From assembly GCF_019972155.1 (NCBI RefSeq), contig NZ_BOVL01000020.1, forward strand, positions 468,147 through 532,146: a DNA stretch of 64,000 nucleotides, read 5' to 3'. The DNA comes from Bradyrhizobium sp. RD5-C2. Lineage in GTDB: Bacteria > Pseudomonadota > Alphaproteobacteria > Rhizobiales > Xanthobacteraceae. Shown in pieces: positions 1-8,368 of the stretch. The notes under the pieces are model-generated. The model was not told the DNA's origin. It ran no database searches and worked only from the letters and a program-made list of their open reading frames with translations. Position 1 is the first letter of the stretch. Each line of letters starts with the position of its first letter. The position numbers and the translations under genes are program-made.

Positions 1-530
1 ATCACGGAGTAGCCGAAGACGTGATCCATCGCGTTCTCGACCGGGATGCGCGTCGCGGTCTTGCCGATGATGACGGCAAGCTCGACCTCCCAGTCGAGCT
101 GCCGGGTGATGCTGGCATTGTGCTGGATCGCGGCTCCCGGTCCGATCACGGCGGTCGGCGGCTTGGAGAACACGACCGGCTGCTTCGGCAGATCCTTGTC
201 GGTGTCGAGGCTCTTGGCGGACTCCGCGACATGCGCGCGATAGTTCAGCCCGATCCCGAAGATGTTCTTCCGCGGACGCGGGATCGGCGCTTGCAGCCTG
301 ACGTCCTCGAGCGGAACGGCAGCGCCGACCGGCAGCGCCCCGTTGGCGCTGTCCAGACATTCCTTCAACGCCGGCAGCAAGGTGACGGCGTTATCGATCA
401 ACGAGAGCATATCGCCCGGCCAGACCAGACCGCGTGACGCACCGAGCCGCTCGACATCGACAACCAAACCGTTGACGACAACCCCAAGCCGGGCACCGCT
501 GGAGCCCAAGGTGTAGGTGACAAGACGCAT
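1..530 (-). CDS. Fumarylacetoacetate hydrolase family protein (3' part missing)
   Basis: This is the N-terminal part (about 176 residues) of a FAH-superfamily enzyme. It reads leftward from an ATG at 530 and runs off the left edge without a stop. The translation has an N-terminal domain starting MRLVTYTLGSSGARLG, then KNIFGIGLNYRAHV, then the family hallmark LDWEVELAVIIGK, which leads into the metal-binding catalytic domain. Family members hydrolyse or decarboxylate 2-keto acids left by ring cleavage. It lies 44 bp downstream of a gentisate-dioxygenase-like gene on the same strand, so fumarylpyruvate or maleylpyruvate hydrolase is a reasonable guess, from context only. The metal-ligand acids further downstream are mostly outside the window. 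Confidence 0.88.
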   Translation of the reverse strand, partial: MRLVTYTLGSSGARLGVVVNGLVVDVERLGASRGLVWPGDMLSLIDNAVTLLPALKECLDSANGALPVGAAVPLEDVRLQAPIPRPRKNIFGIGLNYRAHVAESAKSLDTDKDLPKQPVVFSKPPTAVIGPGAAIQHNASITRQLDWEVELAVIIGKTATRIPVENAMDHVFGYSV

Positions 531-574
531 GAGAGCTTGATCCGATTATTCGGGTTGAATTCTGCGGGGAAACG

Positions 575-1681
575 TCAGGCCGCGACCGACTGGTGGCCGG
601 CATTGTCGCCATAGGCCTCTTCCCGGTAGAGGCCGAGCCCCTCGATGACGGGCAGATCGTTGAAGCAGAACAGGCAGGCGTCCTCGCTCGCGGAGGCGTT
701 GCCGTGCTCATGCCAGGCCCAGGAGGGAACGCAGAAGATATCGCGCTCCTGCCACTCGAAGCGCTTGCCGCCGATCACGGAGTAGCCGTTTCCTTTGGCG
801 ACCTGGTAGACGAAGCTTCCGGTGTGGCGGTGCGACCTGGTCTTCTCGCCTGGCCGCAGCAACTGCATGCTCGCGCCGATGGTCTGCATCACATGTCCGC
901 CGGTGATCGGATTGACGTAGTTCATGAGGATGCCGTCATAGGGCGATCCGTCGGTGGCGGCGGCGTACTTCCGCAACGACTCGTAAGTCGGCTCCCACTC
1001 ATATTTGAACATCGGCGAATAGCCGTTCGACCATCGCGAGCCCGCCGGCCGAAGGCCCGGATTGCCCCAGGTCTTGGTCATGTCGTCGACGGGATAACCC
1101 GACTCTTCCTGCTGGATCTTCGGGTGCACGACGAAGAAATTGGCTTCCAGCGCGTTGACGAGCGGAATGTCGAGCCCATCCTGCCAGATGCAGACCGAGC
1201 CGTTTTCCTCGACGCCATGCCCGTGCCAGGTGCCGTTCGGCGTCAGCACGAAATCCCGCGCGCCAAGTGTCATCTTGTGGCCATCGACGATGGTGTAGGC
1301 GCCCTCGCCTTCCATGATGAAGCGCAGGGCGGAGGCCGAATGCGCATGGGCCGACGCCACTTCGCCCGGATGCATCACCTGCAAGCCCGAATAGAGCCAA
1401 CCGACCGCGGCCGACACGTCGCGGCGGCCGGGATTGTTGAGATAGATCACCCGCCGTCCCGCCTTCTCCGGCGAGACCAGCTCCACCGAGCGCAACACGT
1501 GCTCACGCAGATCGCTGTAGCGCCAGAGAACGGGAACGGACGCCGACTGCGGCTGCCACGGCTCGATCTTGTTGGCGACCGTCCACAACGCGGCCGCCTC
1601 GAACTTCTCGAGGTCCCTGTAGTAGGCCTTGAGTTCCGGGGTATCCTCGACATTGGCCCGGCCGATGACGTTCTCGCTCAT
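575..1681 (-). CDS. Gentisate 1,2-dioxygenase-like bicupin
   Basis: This is a 368-residue double-cupin ring-cleavage dioxygenase, the usual length for the gentisate / 1-hydroxy-2-naphthoate dioxygenase family. The N-terminal cupin has the HAHSASALRF segment and a following NGTWHGHG, which together carry the expected iron histidines. The C-terminal cupin includes SHRHTGSFVYQV and WAWHEHG. The start at 1681 is chosen over an upstream in-frame ATG because a clean GGAGGA ribosome site sits just before it. The gene lies between a nitrilase and a FAH hydrolase, all leftward, as expected for a meta-type ring-opening route. Family is clear. The substrate (gentisate, salicylate or an aminobenzoate) cannot be read from sequence. 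Confidence 0.85.
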   Translation of the reverse strand: MSENVIGRANVEDTPELKAYYRDLEKFEAAALWTVANKIEPWQPQSASVPVLWRYSDLREHVLRSVELVSPEKAGRRVIYLNNPGRRDVSAAVGWLYSGLQVMHPGEVASAHAHSASALRFIMEGEGAYTIVDGHKMTLGARDFVLTPNGTWHGHGVEENGSVCIWQDGLDIPLVNALEANFFVVHPKIQQEESGYPVDDMTKTWGNPGLRPAGSRWSNGYSPMFKYEWEPTYESLRKYAAATDGSPYDGILMNYVNPITGGHVMQTIGASMQLLRPGEKTRSHRHTGSFVYQVAKGNGYSVIGGKRFEWQERDIFCVPSWAWHEHGNASASEDACLFCFNDLPVIEGLGLYREEAYGDNAGHQSVAA

Positions 1682-1790
1682 CCTGTCCTCCAAGTCTTTT
1701 CTCATGACGTCCTGTCGCCACATCCATGACTATCGTCCCGGCGTTCGCCAGGACGACGGCGAGGAGGCGTCGTCGGATCGACACGTCCCA

Positions 1791-2819
1791 TCATTCCGTC
1801 CTGCCTGGAATTGAGACGAAGTTCGCCTGCTCCGCGGCATCGGCCGCCAGACGTTCGCCTTCCGCGAGGCCGAGCGGTGTTTGCGGACGGCGATTGACCC
1901 GCAGATCGAAGATGTCGAACCGGTTATAGTGCCCGACGATGTCGTGCATCTGCTTCGGCTGGATGCAGCGCTCGAGGTCGATATCGGCATAGACGATGCC
2001 TTCATCGTCGATCAGCGGCTCGCCAACCAGGCGACCGTCCGGCCCGATCACGCCGGAGAATGCGCTCGACTTGCGCTGCAGCCGCGCCCGGGCATCGGGG
2101 ACGACGGTCTCCATCGCCGCGATGATCTCCTCCGACACCGTCGAGCAGGAAACGATCGTAAAGATCTTGCCCTCAAAGGAATGGGCAATGGCGCGCAGCT
2201 TGATCGCCTCCGCCATGTCGTAGTCCGGCGGCGCGACGGGCAGCGAGATGTAGCTTGCGACGTGAACCAGCTCGCCCTGCCCTAGCAGCGCGAAGCGCGC
2301 GAGCGTGTTGGTGTTCTCGCCGCAGGCGAGCCCGCCGAGGCGCCCGATCTCGGTGTCATAGACGCGCAGGCTCGACCCGTCACCGCCGGTCCAGGTCAGC
2401 TTCTCTGCCCAGGTCGGCACCAGCTTGCGGTGCTTGCCGAGCAACGCTCCGTCCGGGCCGATGAAGACCAGCGTGTTGTAGATTGCGCCGAGCGACACCG
2501 GGCTGCGCTCGTTGACGCCGAGCACGACGTAGCACCCGGCATCGCGCGCCGCCTTGCGGACGACGTCGACCTCGGGACCCGGCACCAGCACCGACGCCTT
2601 GACGAGCTTCTCGAACCAGGCGCTTCCGGTGACGGGATCGGTGATCCAGTTCCAATAGGGATAGCCGGGTACGAACACTTCGGGGAATGCGACCAGCCGC
2701 GCGCCGTTCGCCGCCGCCTCACGCACCAGTGAGGCGACCTTGTCGGCGGTCGCGCTTGCGTCGAGATAGACAGGTGAAGCCTGGACGGCGGCGGCACGAA
2801 AGCGCGGCAGCTTCAGCAT
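1791..2819 (-). CDS. Nitrilase (carbon-nitrogen hydrolase superfamily)
   Basis: This is a 342-residue cytosolic nitrilase, the normal length for aryl- or aliphatic nitrilases. The Glu-Lys-Cys triad is visible as E47 in AFPEVF, K132 in HRKLVPT and C166 in GGLACGENTN. Nitrilases turn a nitrile into the carboxylate plus ammonia. The PGYPYW segment after the Glu resembles true nitrilases more than amidases. It is the first gene of a leftward group (nitrilase, cupin dioxygenase, FAH hydrolase), divergent from the 2-oxoacid oxidoreductase operon across a 93-bp gap. In this setting it may supply an arylacetate, for example indole-3-acetate from indole-3-acetonitrile. The substrate is inferred. Confidence 0.88.
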   Translation of the reverse strand: MLKLPRFRAAAVQASPVYLDASATADKVASLVREAAANGARLVAFPEVFVPGYPYWNWITDPVTGSAWFEKLVKASVLVPGPEVDVVRKAARDAGCYVVLGVNERSPVSLGAIYNTLVFIGPDGALLGKHRKLVPTWAEKLTWTGGDGSSLRVYDTEIGRLGGLACGENTNTLARFALLGQGELVHVASYISLPVAPPDYDMAEAIKLRAIAHSFEGKIFTIVSCSTVSEEIIAAMETVVPDARARLQRKSSAFSGVIGPDGRLVGEPLIDDEGIVYADIDLERCIQPKQMHDIVGHYNRFDIFDLRVNRRPQTPLGLAEGERLAADAAEQANFVSIPGRTE

Positions 2820-2860
2820 TGGCCCTACCCTGTCGCCGGCTCATAATCGGGGCGCAGCGT

Positions 2861-2898
2861 TTGACTTACTTTACATGTAAACGTATGCTATCGCATAT
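2861..2898 (+). promoter_or_regulatory. Sigma-70-like promoter with two embedded palindromes
   Basis: TTGACT (2861-2866) and TATGCT (2884-2889) are 17 bp apart and point to the gene starting at 2913. The spacer holds a perfect 12-bp palindrome, TTTACATGTAAA (2870-2881). A second inverted repeat, GTATG-N6-CATAT (2883-2898), covers the -10 region. Both elements recur upstream of 12775. The position would suit a repressor that blocks polymerase, and two MarR genes end this operon. A GGAGGG ribosome site follows at about 2903. Confidence 0.65.
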
Positions 2899-2912
2899 TT
2901 CTGGAGGGTGCA

Positions 2913-5072
2913 ATGGCTGAACGGTCTTTTGCTCGTGAGGTCGAGGATCTCCGGCTCGGCGACGGCGACACCTTCCGCGGCGAAGGCATCCTCGCCATCA
3001 CCAAGGCACTCCTGCAATCCGGCGTTGCCTATGTCGGCGGCTATCAGGGCTCGCCGATCTCGCATTTGATGGACGTGCTGGCCGACGCCAAGGACGTGCT
3101 CGATGATCTCGGCGTCGTGTTTCAGAGCTCTGCGAATGAAGCGGCGGCAGCCGCAATGCTGTCGGCCTCCGTGATGTATCCGCTGCGCGGCGCGGTGGCG
3201 TGGAAGTCGACGGTCGGCACCAATGTCGCCTCCGACGCGCTGGCCAATCTCGCCTCCGGCGGCGTCACCGGCGGCACGATGATCATCGTCGGTGAGGATT
3301 ACGGCGAAGGCTCCTCGATCATGCAGGAGCGCACCCATGCCTTTGCGATGAAATCGCAGATCTGGCTACTGGATCCCCGTCCTGACCATGAATGCATCGT
3401 CGATTTGATCGAGAAGGGTTTTGAGCTCTCGGAGGTCTCGAACACCCCTGTCATGCTGGAGGTGCGCGTCCGCGCCTGTCATATGCACGGCAGCTTTGCC
3501 TGCAAGGACAACGTCAAGCCCGCCCACACCATCAAGGACGCCCTGAACAATCCGAAGCGCGACGTCGGCCGCATCGTGCTGCCGCCGGCGGCCTACGAGC
3601 ATGAGCAGGAGAAGATCAAGACACGGATGCCTGCGGCGATCAACTTCGTCCGCGACAACAGGCTGAACGAATGGATGGGGCCGAAGCAGGGCAAGGTCGG
3701 CATCATCATGCAGGGCGGGATGTACAACAACGTCATCCGCGCACTGCAATATCTCGGGCTGTCGGATGCCTACGGCAACACGCAGGTCCCGCTCTACGTC
3801 ATGAACGTCACCTACCCCGTGATCGACACCGAGGTCGCCGAATTCTGCCTCGACAAGGACGCCGTCCTGATCGTCGAGGAAGGCCAGCCGGAATATCTGG
3901 AGCAGGCAATCAACACGGTGCTGCGCCGCAGGGATATCCAGGCGCGCATCCACGGCAAGGACGTGCTGCCGATGGGTGGCGACTACACCGCGCAGGTGCT
4001 GCTCGGTGGCATCAGAGAATTCATCGAGAAGACCGAGCCGCGGCTGCTCGGCAATCGACCGCCGGCGCCGGACGCGAGCCCCGTGCTCAACCACCCCGAA
4101 ATCGAGAAGCTGAAGCAAATCGTGCCGGCGCGTCCGCCGGGGCTTTGCACCGGCTGCCCGGAGCGGCCGATCTTCGCCGCCATGAAGCTGGTCGAGAGCG
4201 AGCTCGGCGAGCACCACGTCTCCGCCGACATCGGCTGTCACCTGTTCTCGATCCTGCCGCCCTTCAACATCGGCACCACCACCATGGGTTTTGGCCTTGG
4301 CCCGGCCTCGACCTCGGCGTTCAACGTCAAGGCCGACAAGCGCTCGATCGCCGTGATGGGCGACGGCGGCTTCTGGCACAACGGGCTGACCAGCGGCATC
4401 GGCAACGCCGTCTTCAACAAGCATGACGGCGTGTTCATCATCGTCGACAATTACTACACCTCGGCGACCGGCGGTCAGGACATCCTGTCGTCGCGCGCGA
4501 CGAGCAAGCGGCGAAACACCAACAACTCGATCGTGCAGGCCGTGAAGGGCATCGGCGGGCAATGGGTCCGGCAGATCGATCGCACCTACGATGTCGGGCG
4601 GATGCGCGACACGCTGAAGGAGGCGCTGACGACCAAGGAGCAGGGCCCGAAGGTCATCGTCGCCTCCTCCGAATGCATGCTGAACAAGCAGCGCCGCGTG
4701 AAGCCGCAGATCAGCAAGGCGATCAAGAACGGCGTTCGCACCGTGAAGGAACGCTTTGGCGTAGATGAGGACGTCTGCACCGGCGACCACGCCTGCATCC
4801 GCCTCTCCGGCTGCCCATCGCTCTCGGTCAAGCAGCTCGACGATCCCCTGCGCGATGATCCCGTCGCGGCGATCGACAATTCCTGCGTCGGGTGCGGCAA
4901 TTGCGGCGAGGTCGCGGATGCCGCCGTGCTGTGTCCGTCGTTCTATCGCGCGGACGTCATTCACAATCCGACCGGCTGGGACAAGTTCAAGTCGAAGGTC
5001 GCCATGGCCGTGATCGGCTGGCTGCAGCGGCGACGCGATCGCCGGCGTCCGGCGCTCGGGGCGTTAGCGTGA
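2913..5072 (+). CDS. Indolepyruvate:ferredoxin oxidoreductase-type enzyme, alpha subunit
   Basis: This 719-residue protein belongs to the thiamine-diphosphate 2-oxoacid:ferredoxin oxidoreductases. The N-terminal pyrimidine-binding half includes GGYQGSPIS. The later TPP half has CTGCPERPIF and GDGGFWHNGL. The C-terminal ferredoxin-like end has two cysteine clusters, CTGDHACIRLSGC and CVGCGNCGE...CPS; the first is spaced unlike a classical CxxCxxC cluster. These enzymes oxidatively decarboxylate an aryl 2-oxoacid to the acyl-CoA or acid. It is followed 13 bp later by the beta subunit. Besides indolepyruvate, 2-aminophenylglyoxylate (isatinate) is a candidate substrate because of the nearby Rieske oxygenase operon; that is inference. 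Confidence 0.88.
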   Translation: MAERSFAREVEDLRLGDGDTFRGEGILAITKALLQSGVAYVGGYQGSPISHLMDVLADAKDVLDDLGVVFQSSANEAAAAAMLSASVMYPLRGAVAWKSTVGTNVASDALANLASGGVTGGTMIIVGEDYGEGSSIMQERTHAFAMKSQIWLLDPRPDHECIVDLIEKGFELSEVSNTPVMLEVRVRACHMHGSFACKDNVKPAHTIKDALNNPKRDVGRIVLPPAAYEHEQEKIKTRMPAAINFVRDNRLNEWMGPKQGKVGIIMQGGMYNNVIRALQYLGLSDAYGNTQVPLYVMNVTYPVIDTEVAEFCLDKDAVLIVEEGQPEYLEQAINTVLRRRDIQARIHGKDVLPMGGDYTAQVLLGGIREFIEKTEPRLLGNRPPAPDASPVLNHPEIEKLKQIVPARPPGLCTGCPERPIFAAMKLVESELGEHHVSADIGCHLFSILPPFNIGTTTMGFGLGPASTSAFNVKADKRSIAVMGDGGFWHNGLTSGIGNAVFNKHDGVFIIVDNYYTSATGGQDILSSRATSKRRNTNNSIVQAVKGIGGQWVRQIDRTYDVGRMRDTLKEALTTKEQGPKVIVASSECMLNKQRRVKPQISKAIKNGVRTVKERFGVDEDVCTGDHACIRLSGCPSLSVKQLDDPLRDDPVAAIDNSCVGCGNCGEVADAAVLCPSFYRADVIHNPTGWDKFKSKVAMAVIGWLQRRRDRRRPALGALA

Positions 5073-5085
5073 GAGAGGCCTTGGC

Positions 5086-6651
5086 ATGAGAGACGAGACG
5101 GTCCAGCTGGCGCTTCCTGCCGCAGGTGACGCGACCGAGCGGCCGATCTCGATCGCGATCGTCGCGATGGGTGGCCAGGGCGGCGGCGTCCTCACCGACT
5201 GGATCGTCCAGCTCGCCGAGAACCACGGCTGGGTCGCGCAATCGACGTCGGTGCCCGGCGTCGCCCAGCGCACCGGCGCCACGATCTACTATATCGAGGC
5301 GATGCCGCCGCTCGATGGCCGCAAGCCGATCCTGTCGCTGATGCCGACACCCGGCGACGTCGACGTGGTGATGGCGGCGGAATTCATGGAAGCCGGCCGC
5401 TCGATCCTGCGCGGCCTGGTGACGCCGGACCGCACCACGCTGATTGCATCCAATCACCGGACGTTCGCGATCGGCGAGAAGATCGCGCCGGGCAATGGCA
5501 TCGCCGACGGAGGCGCGGTGACCGGCGCCATCGGGATCGCCGCCAAGACCGAGATCATCTTTGACATGAACGCGCTGGCGATCGCCAACGGCAGCGTGAT
5601 CTCGGCCGCGATGTTCGGCGCGCTCGCCGGCGCCGGCGTGCTCAGCTTCAGCCGCGAGAGCTATCTCGACGTCATCCGCGCCGGCGATAAAGGCGCACAG
5701 GCCAGCGTCCGCGCGTTCGAGGCGGCGTTCGACCGGGTGCAGTCGAAATCTCCGGACCCGGCGCCGCCGGCGCAATCGGAGGTAGCCGACACTGCTTCCT
5801 CCCCGGCCGCGCTGGATCCCCGTCTTGCCGGCCTCGCCGCCCGACTGACGCAGGAGTTGCCCGATGCCGTGCAGGCCATGGGCCGCGCCGGGCTGAAGAA
5901 GGTCGTCGATTTCCAGGACGTCGCCTACGGCGGCGAATATCTCGACATCCTCGGCAAGCTCCACGCCGCCGATCGCAGCTCCGGAGGCGCAGAACGAAAC
6001 TTCGCCTTCACCGAGGCCGCCGCAAAATATCTCGCCAACGCCATGAGCTATGATGACGTCATCCGCGTTGCCGACCTCAAGACCAGATCCAGCCGCCGTG
6101 CGCGGATCGAGGGTGAGCTCGCATTGTCCGAGGGCCAGGTGCTGCAGACCACCGAGTTCATGCATCCCCGCATGGAAGAGGTCATGGGCATGCTCCCGGC
6201 GGGCCTTGGCCGCTGGCTTGGCGCCAAGCCGCGCCTGCTCGGCTGGCTCGACCGTCGCGTCAACAAGGGACGCCGGGTGCGGACCTACTCGCTGCTGTCG
6301 TTCGTCGCGCTCTATGTCGTCGGCGGACTTCGCGGCATGCGCCGGCGCTCACTACGTCACGCGACCGAGACGGCCCACCGGGACCAATGGCTCAAGGCCG
6401 CGACGGAGGCCGTGCGAGCAAACTATCAGTTGGGCGTCGAGATCCTGCAATGCCGGCGCCTCGTCAAGGGCTATTCCGACACCCACAGCCGCGGCCTGTC
6501 GAAATTCGACAAGACGCTGGCCGCGATCAAGCTGGTCGCACCGCGCGACGATGCCGCCGACTGGGCGCGCCGACTGCGCGAAGCCGCGCTGAAGGACAGC
6601 GCGGGCAAGGAGCTCGACGGCGTGATCCAGACCATCAAGAGTTTTGCATGA
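5086..6651 (+). CDS. Indolepyruvate oxidoreductase beta subunit family, with C-terminal extension
   Basis: This 521-residue partner has the gamma-domain fold of 2-oxoacid oxidoreductases in its N-terminal ~200 residues (IAIVAMGGQGGGVLTDWI, then SVPGVAQRTGATIYYIE). A long C-terminal region of about 300 residues, rich in Arg and Ala, is not part of the minimal 180-200-residue beta subunit of archaeal IOR. I believe such extended forms are usual in aerobic proteobacteria. It directly follows the alpha subunit, and its stop overlaps the start of the first MarR gene (ATGA), so all four genes are probably co-transcribed. The role of the extension is unknown. Confidence 0.82.
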   Translation: MRDETVQLALPAAGDATERPISIAIVAMGGQGGGVLTDWIVQLAENHGWVAQSTSVPGVAQRTGATIYYIEAMPPLDGRKPILSLMPTPGDVDVVMAAEFMEAGRSILRGLVTPDRTTLIASNHRTFAIGEKIAPGNGIADGGAVTGAIGIAAKTEIIFDMNALAIANGSVISAAMFGALAGAGVLSFSRESYLDVIRAGDKGAQASVRAFEAAFDRVQSKSPDPAPPAQSEVADTASSPAALDPRLAGLAARLTQELPDAVQAMGRAGLKKVVDFQDVAYGGEYLDILGKLHAADRSSGGAERNFAFTEAAAKYLANAMSYDDVIRVADLKTRSSRRARIEGELALSEGQVLQTTEFMHPRMEEVMGMLPAGLGRWLGAKPRLLGWLDRRVNKGRRVRTYSLLSFVALYVVGGLRGMRRRSLRHATETAHRDQWLKAATEAVRANYQLGVEILQCRRLVKGYSDTHSRGLSKFDKTLAAIKLVAPRDDAADWARRLREAALKDSAGKELDGVIQTIKSFA

Positions 6652-7145
6652 TGCCGGCAGCACTTAAGGAGAGCACAGCTGCCGTATTCGGGCTGATTGA
6701 AACCCGGCTGTGGCTGCAATTGCTGTCGCTGCATGGCGACCTGTTTGCATCGCTGAATTCCATGCTGAGCTCGGAGTTCGGCTTGTCGCTGGCCAAGTTC
6801 GACGTGCTGGCGCAGCTCGACCGTTACCGGGACGGAATGGCGCTCGGGCAATTGTCGCAGAACCTGAAAGTGTCCGGCGGCAACGTCTCGGGCCTGGTGC
6901 AGCGCCTGCTGGCCGACGACCTGATCAGCAAGGAAATGTCGAGCGAAGACCGCCGATCGTTCATCGTGCGCCTGACGCCAAAGGGCGAAGCACTGTTCAG
7001 GAAGGCGGCTGACGTGCACAAGCGGCATCTCAGCGAACGGCTCGAAAGTATTCCCGCCCCGGAGCTGGAGACCGCACTGTCGGTGCTGCGGTCGCTCTCC
7101 TCGAAACTTGGCAGCGAAAGCAAGAAGCAGGGTCGCAAGACATAA
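6648..7145 (+). CDS. MarR-family transcriptional regulator 1
   Basis: This is a 165-residue winged-helix regulator. The MarR core is visible: LAKFDVLAQLDRY, then the recognition-helix region LSQNLKVSGGNVSGLVQRL, then the wing with SSEDRRSFIVRLTPKGEALF. MarR proteins usually act as dimeric repressors that release DNA when bound by an aromatic acid. The start overlaps the stop of the beta subunit as ATGA (a second ATG at 6651 is possible). An open frame extends upstream but is a shadow of the previous gene. Likely targets are the palindromes at 2870-2898 and 12792-12824, by inference. Confidence 0.9.
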   Translation: MMPAALKESTAAVFGLIETRLWLQLLSLHGDLFASLNSMLSSEFGLSLAKFDVLAQLDRYRDGMALGQLSQNLKVSGGNVSGLVQRLLADDLISKEMSSEDRRSFIVRLTPKGEALFRKAADVHKRHLSERLESIPAPELETALSVLRSLSSKLGSESKKQGRKT

Positions 7146-7627
7146 TGGCCAAAGATTCCAGGAGCAGATGGAAATCCGGTCCACCGCGGACCCGGGACCA
7201 GCTGCAAAGCTACATCCCGTATCTCTTCAACCGGCTTGCCAATCGCTGGAACCTGGATCAGAACCGCGATCTCAGCGAGCACAACATCAACAACGTCGTG
7301 TTCCGGACGTTGTCGGTGCTGTTTATCTACAAGACCCTGACCGTCAACGAGATCGCCGTTCTGGCCGTCACCGAGCAGTCGACCGCGAGCCGCATGGTCG
7401 AGTCGATGGTGTCATCGGGCCTCGTCAAGCGCGAGATCGCCGAGGAAGACCAGCGCCGCCGGGTCGTCGGATTGACGGCGGACGGTGAGGCCCTGCTGCG
7501 CAAGATCTGGCCGATCATGGAGAACAACTACGACCGGCTGACCGTCGGGATCGATCCCGACGAGATCGAGGTGTGCGCCCGCGTGCTGGCCAAGATGGTC
7601 GAGAACATCCGCCAGAATCAGATCTGA
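7145..7627 (+). CDS. MarR-family transcriptional regulator 2
   Basis: This is a 160-residue MarR protein with a winged helix (VNEIAVLAVTEQSTASRMVESMVSSGLV, then EEDQRRRVVGLTADGEALL). Its ATG overlaps the TAA of the previous MarR gene by one base (TAATG), a sign of translational coupling. The two MarR proteins are clearly different in sequence, so they may bind different operators or ligands, and each target promoter does carry two different palindromes. The stop at 7627 lies 10 bp from the stop of the convergent SDR gene, with no obvious terminator between. Confidence 0.9.
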   Translation: MAKDSRSRWKSGPPRTRDQLQSYIPYLFNRLANRWNLDQNRDLSEHNINNVVFRTLSVLFIYKTLTVNEIAVLAVTEQSTASRMVESMVSSGLVKREIAEEDQRRRVVGLTADGEALLRKIWPIMENNYDRLTVGIDPDEIEVCARVLAKMVENIRQNQI

Positions 7628-7637
7628 TCGCACAGGA

Positions 7638-8366
7638 TCAGGGACTGAGCCCGGCAAGGCTGGTGCCGCCGCAGACATAGAGCACCTGTCCGGTCACGAA
7701 GTCCGAGCGCTCGTCAAGGAAGAAGCTGATCGCGTGCGCCACGTCCTCGCGTGAGCCGAGCCGCCCGACCGGAACGTTGCGCGCCATCCGCTCCTGCTGC
7801 TCGGAATCCTTCGGGACGACGCCCCAGAAATTGTCGGTCAGGATCGGACCCGGTGCGACCACGTTCACCGTGATCCCGCTCGACGCCAGCTCCAGCGCCC
7901 ACGTCCGCGCCATGCCGTGCACGCCGGCCTTGGTCGCGGAATAGGCCGAGCGCGTGGCGGCGCCCATGGCGGCGCGCGAGCTCACGAACACGATCCGCCC
8001 GAACCGCCGCGACCGCATTCCCTCCATCGCCGCCTGGGTCAGCAGCATCGGTGCGGCGAGATGCAACTGCGCCAGCGTCAGGATGTCTTCCGGCTTCGCA
8101 TCGGCGAGCAGGTTCGGCAGGATGACGCCGGCATTGTGCACGAGGCAGTCGACCGCATGATCCCGGCAGATCTCCTCGGCAATGGCCCTCGTCTCGGCCA
8201 TGCTGGTCAAATCCGCGCGATAGGCGGTGAGCAGGTCGTGGGTCCAGTCCGGTTTCTCAAGCCCGACCGAGACGACGCGCTGTCCTTCGCCGACGAGCTT
8301 CTTCGCCAGCGCCTCGCCGATCCCGGAATTGCCGCCGGTGATGAGTGTCGTGCGGGTCTGGCTCAT
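7638..8366 (-). CDS. SDR-family NAD(P)-dependent oxidoreductase
   Basis: This is a 242-residue classical short-chain dehydrogenase. It has the nucleotide-binding TGGNSGIG near the N-terminus, NAG in the middle, and the catalytic Ser and YSATK (FVSSRAAMGAATRSAYSATK). The start at 8366 follows the acyl-CoA ligase stop by two bases. A longer upstream open frame is only the shadow of that ligase. It is the last gene of the reductase / oxygenase / ligase / SDR operon. It probably oxidises or reduces a hydroxyl or keto group on a pathway intermediate, which may be a CoA thioester because the ligase is adjacent. Substrate unknown. Confidence 0.88.
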   Translation of the reverse strand: MSQTRTTLITGGNSGIGEALAKKLVGEGQRVVSVGLEKPDWTHDLLTAYRADLTSMAETRAIAEEICRDHAVDCLVHNAGVILPNLLADAKPEDILTLAQLHLAAPMLLTQAAMEGMRSRRFGRIVFVSSRAAMGAATRSAYSATKAGVHGMARTWALELASSGITVNVVAPGPILTDNFWGVVPKDSEQQERMARNVPVGRLGSREDVAHAISFFLDERSDFVTGQVLYVCGGTSLAGLSP

Positions 8367-8368
8367 GA

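Noticed and set aside
3366..4964. 532-codon open frame opposite the oxidoreductase alpha gene
   Set aside because: It lies entirely antisense to a clear gene; its Asp/His/Val/Arg-rich composition is typical of GC-rich antisense frames.
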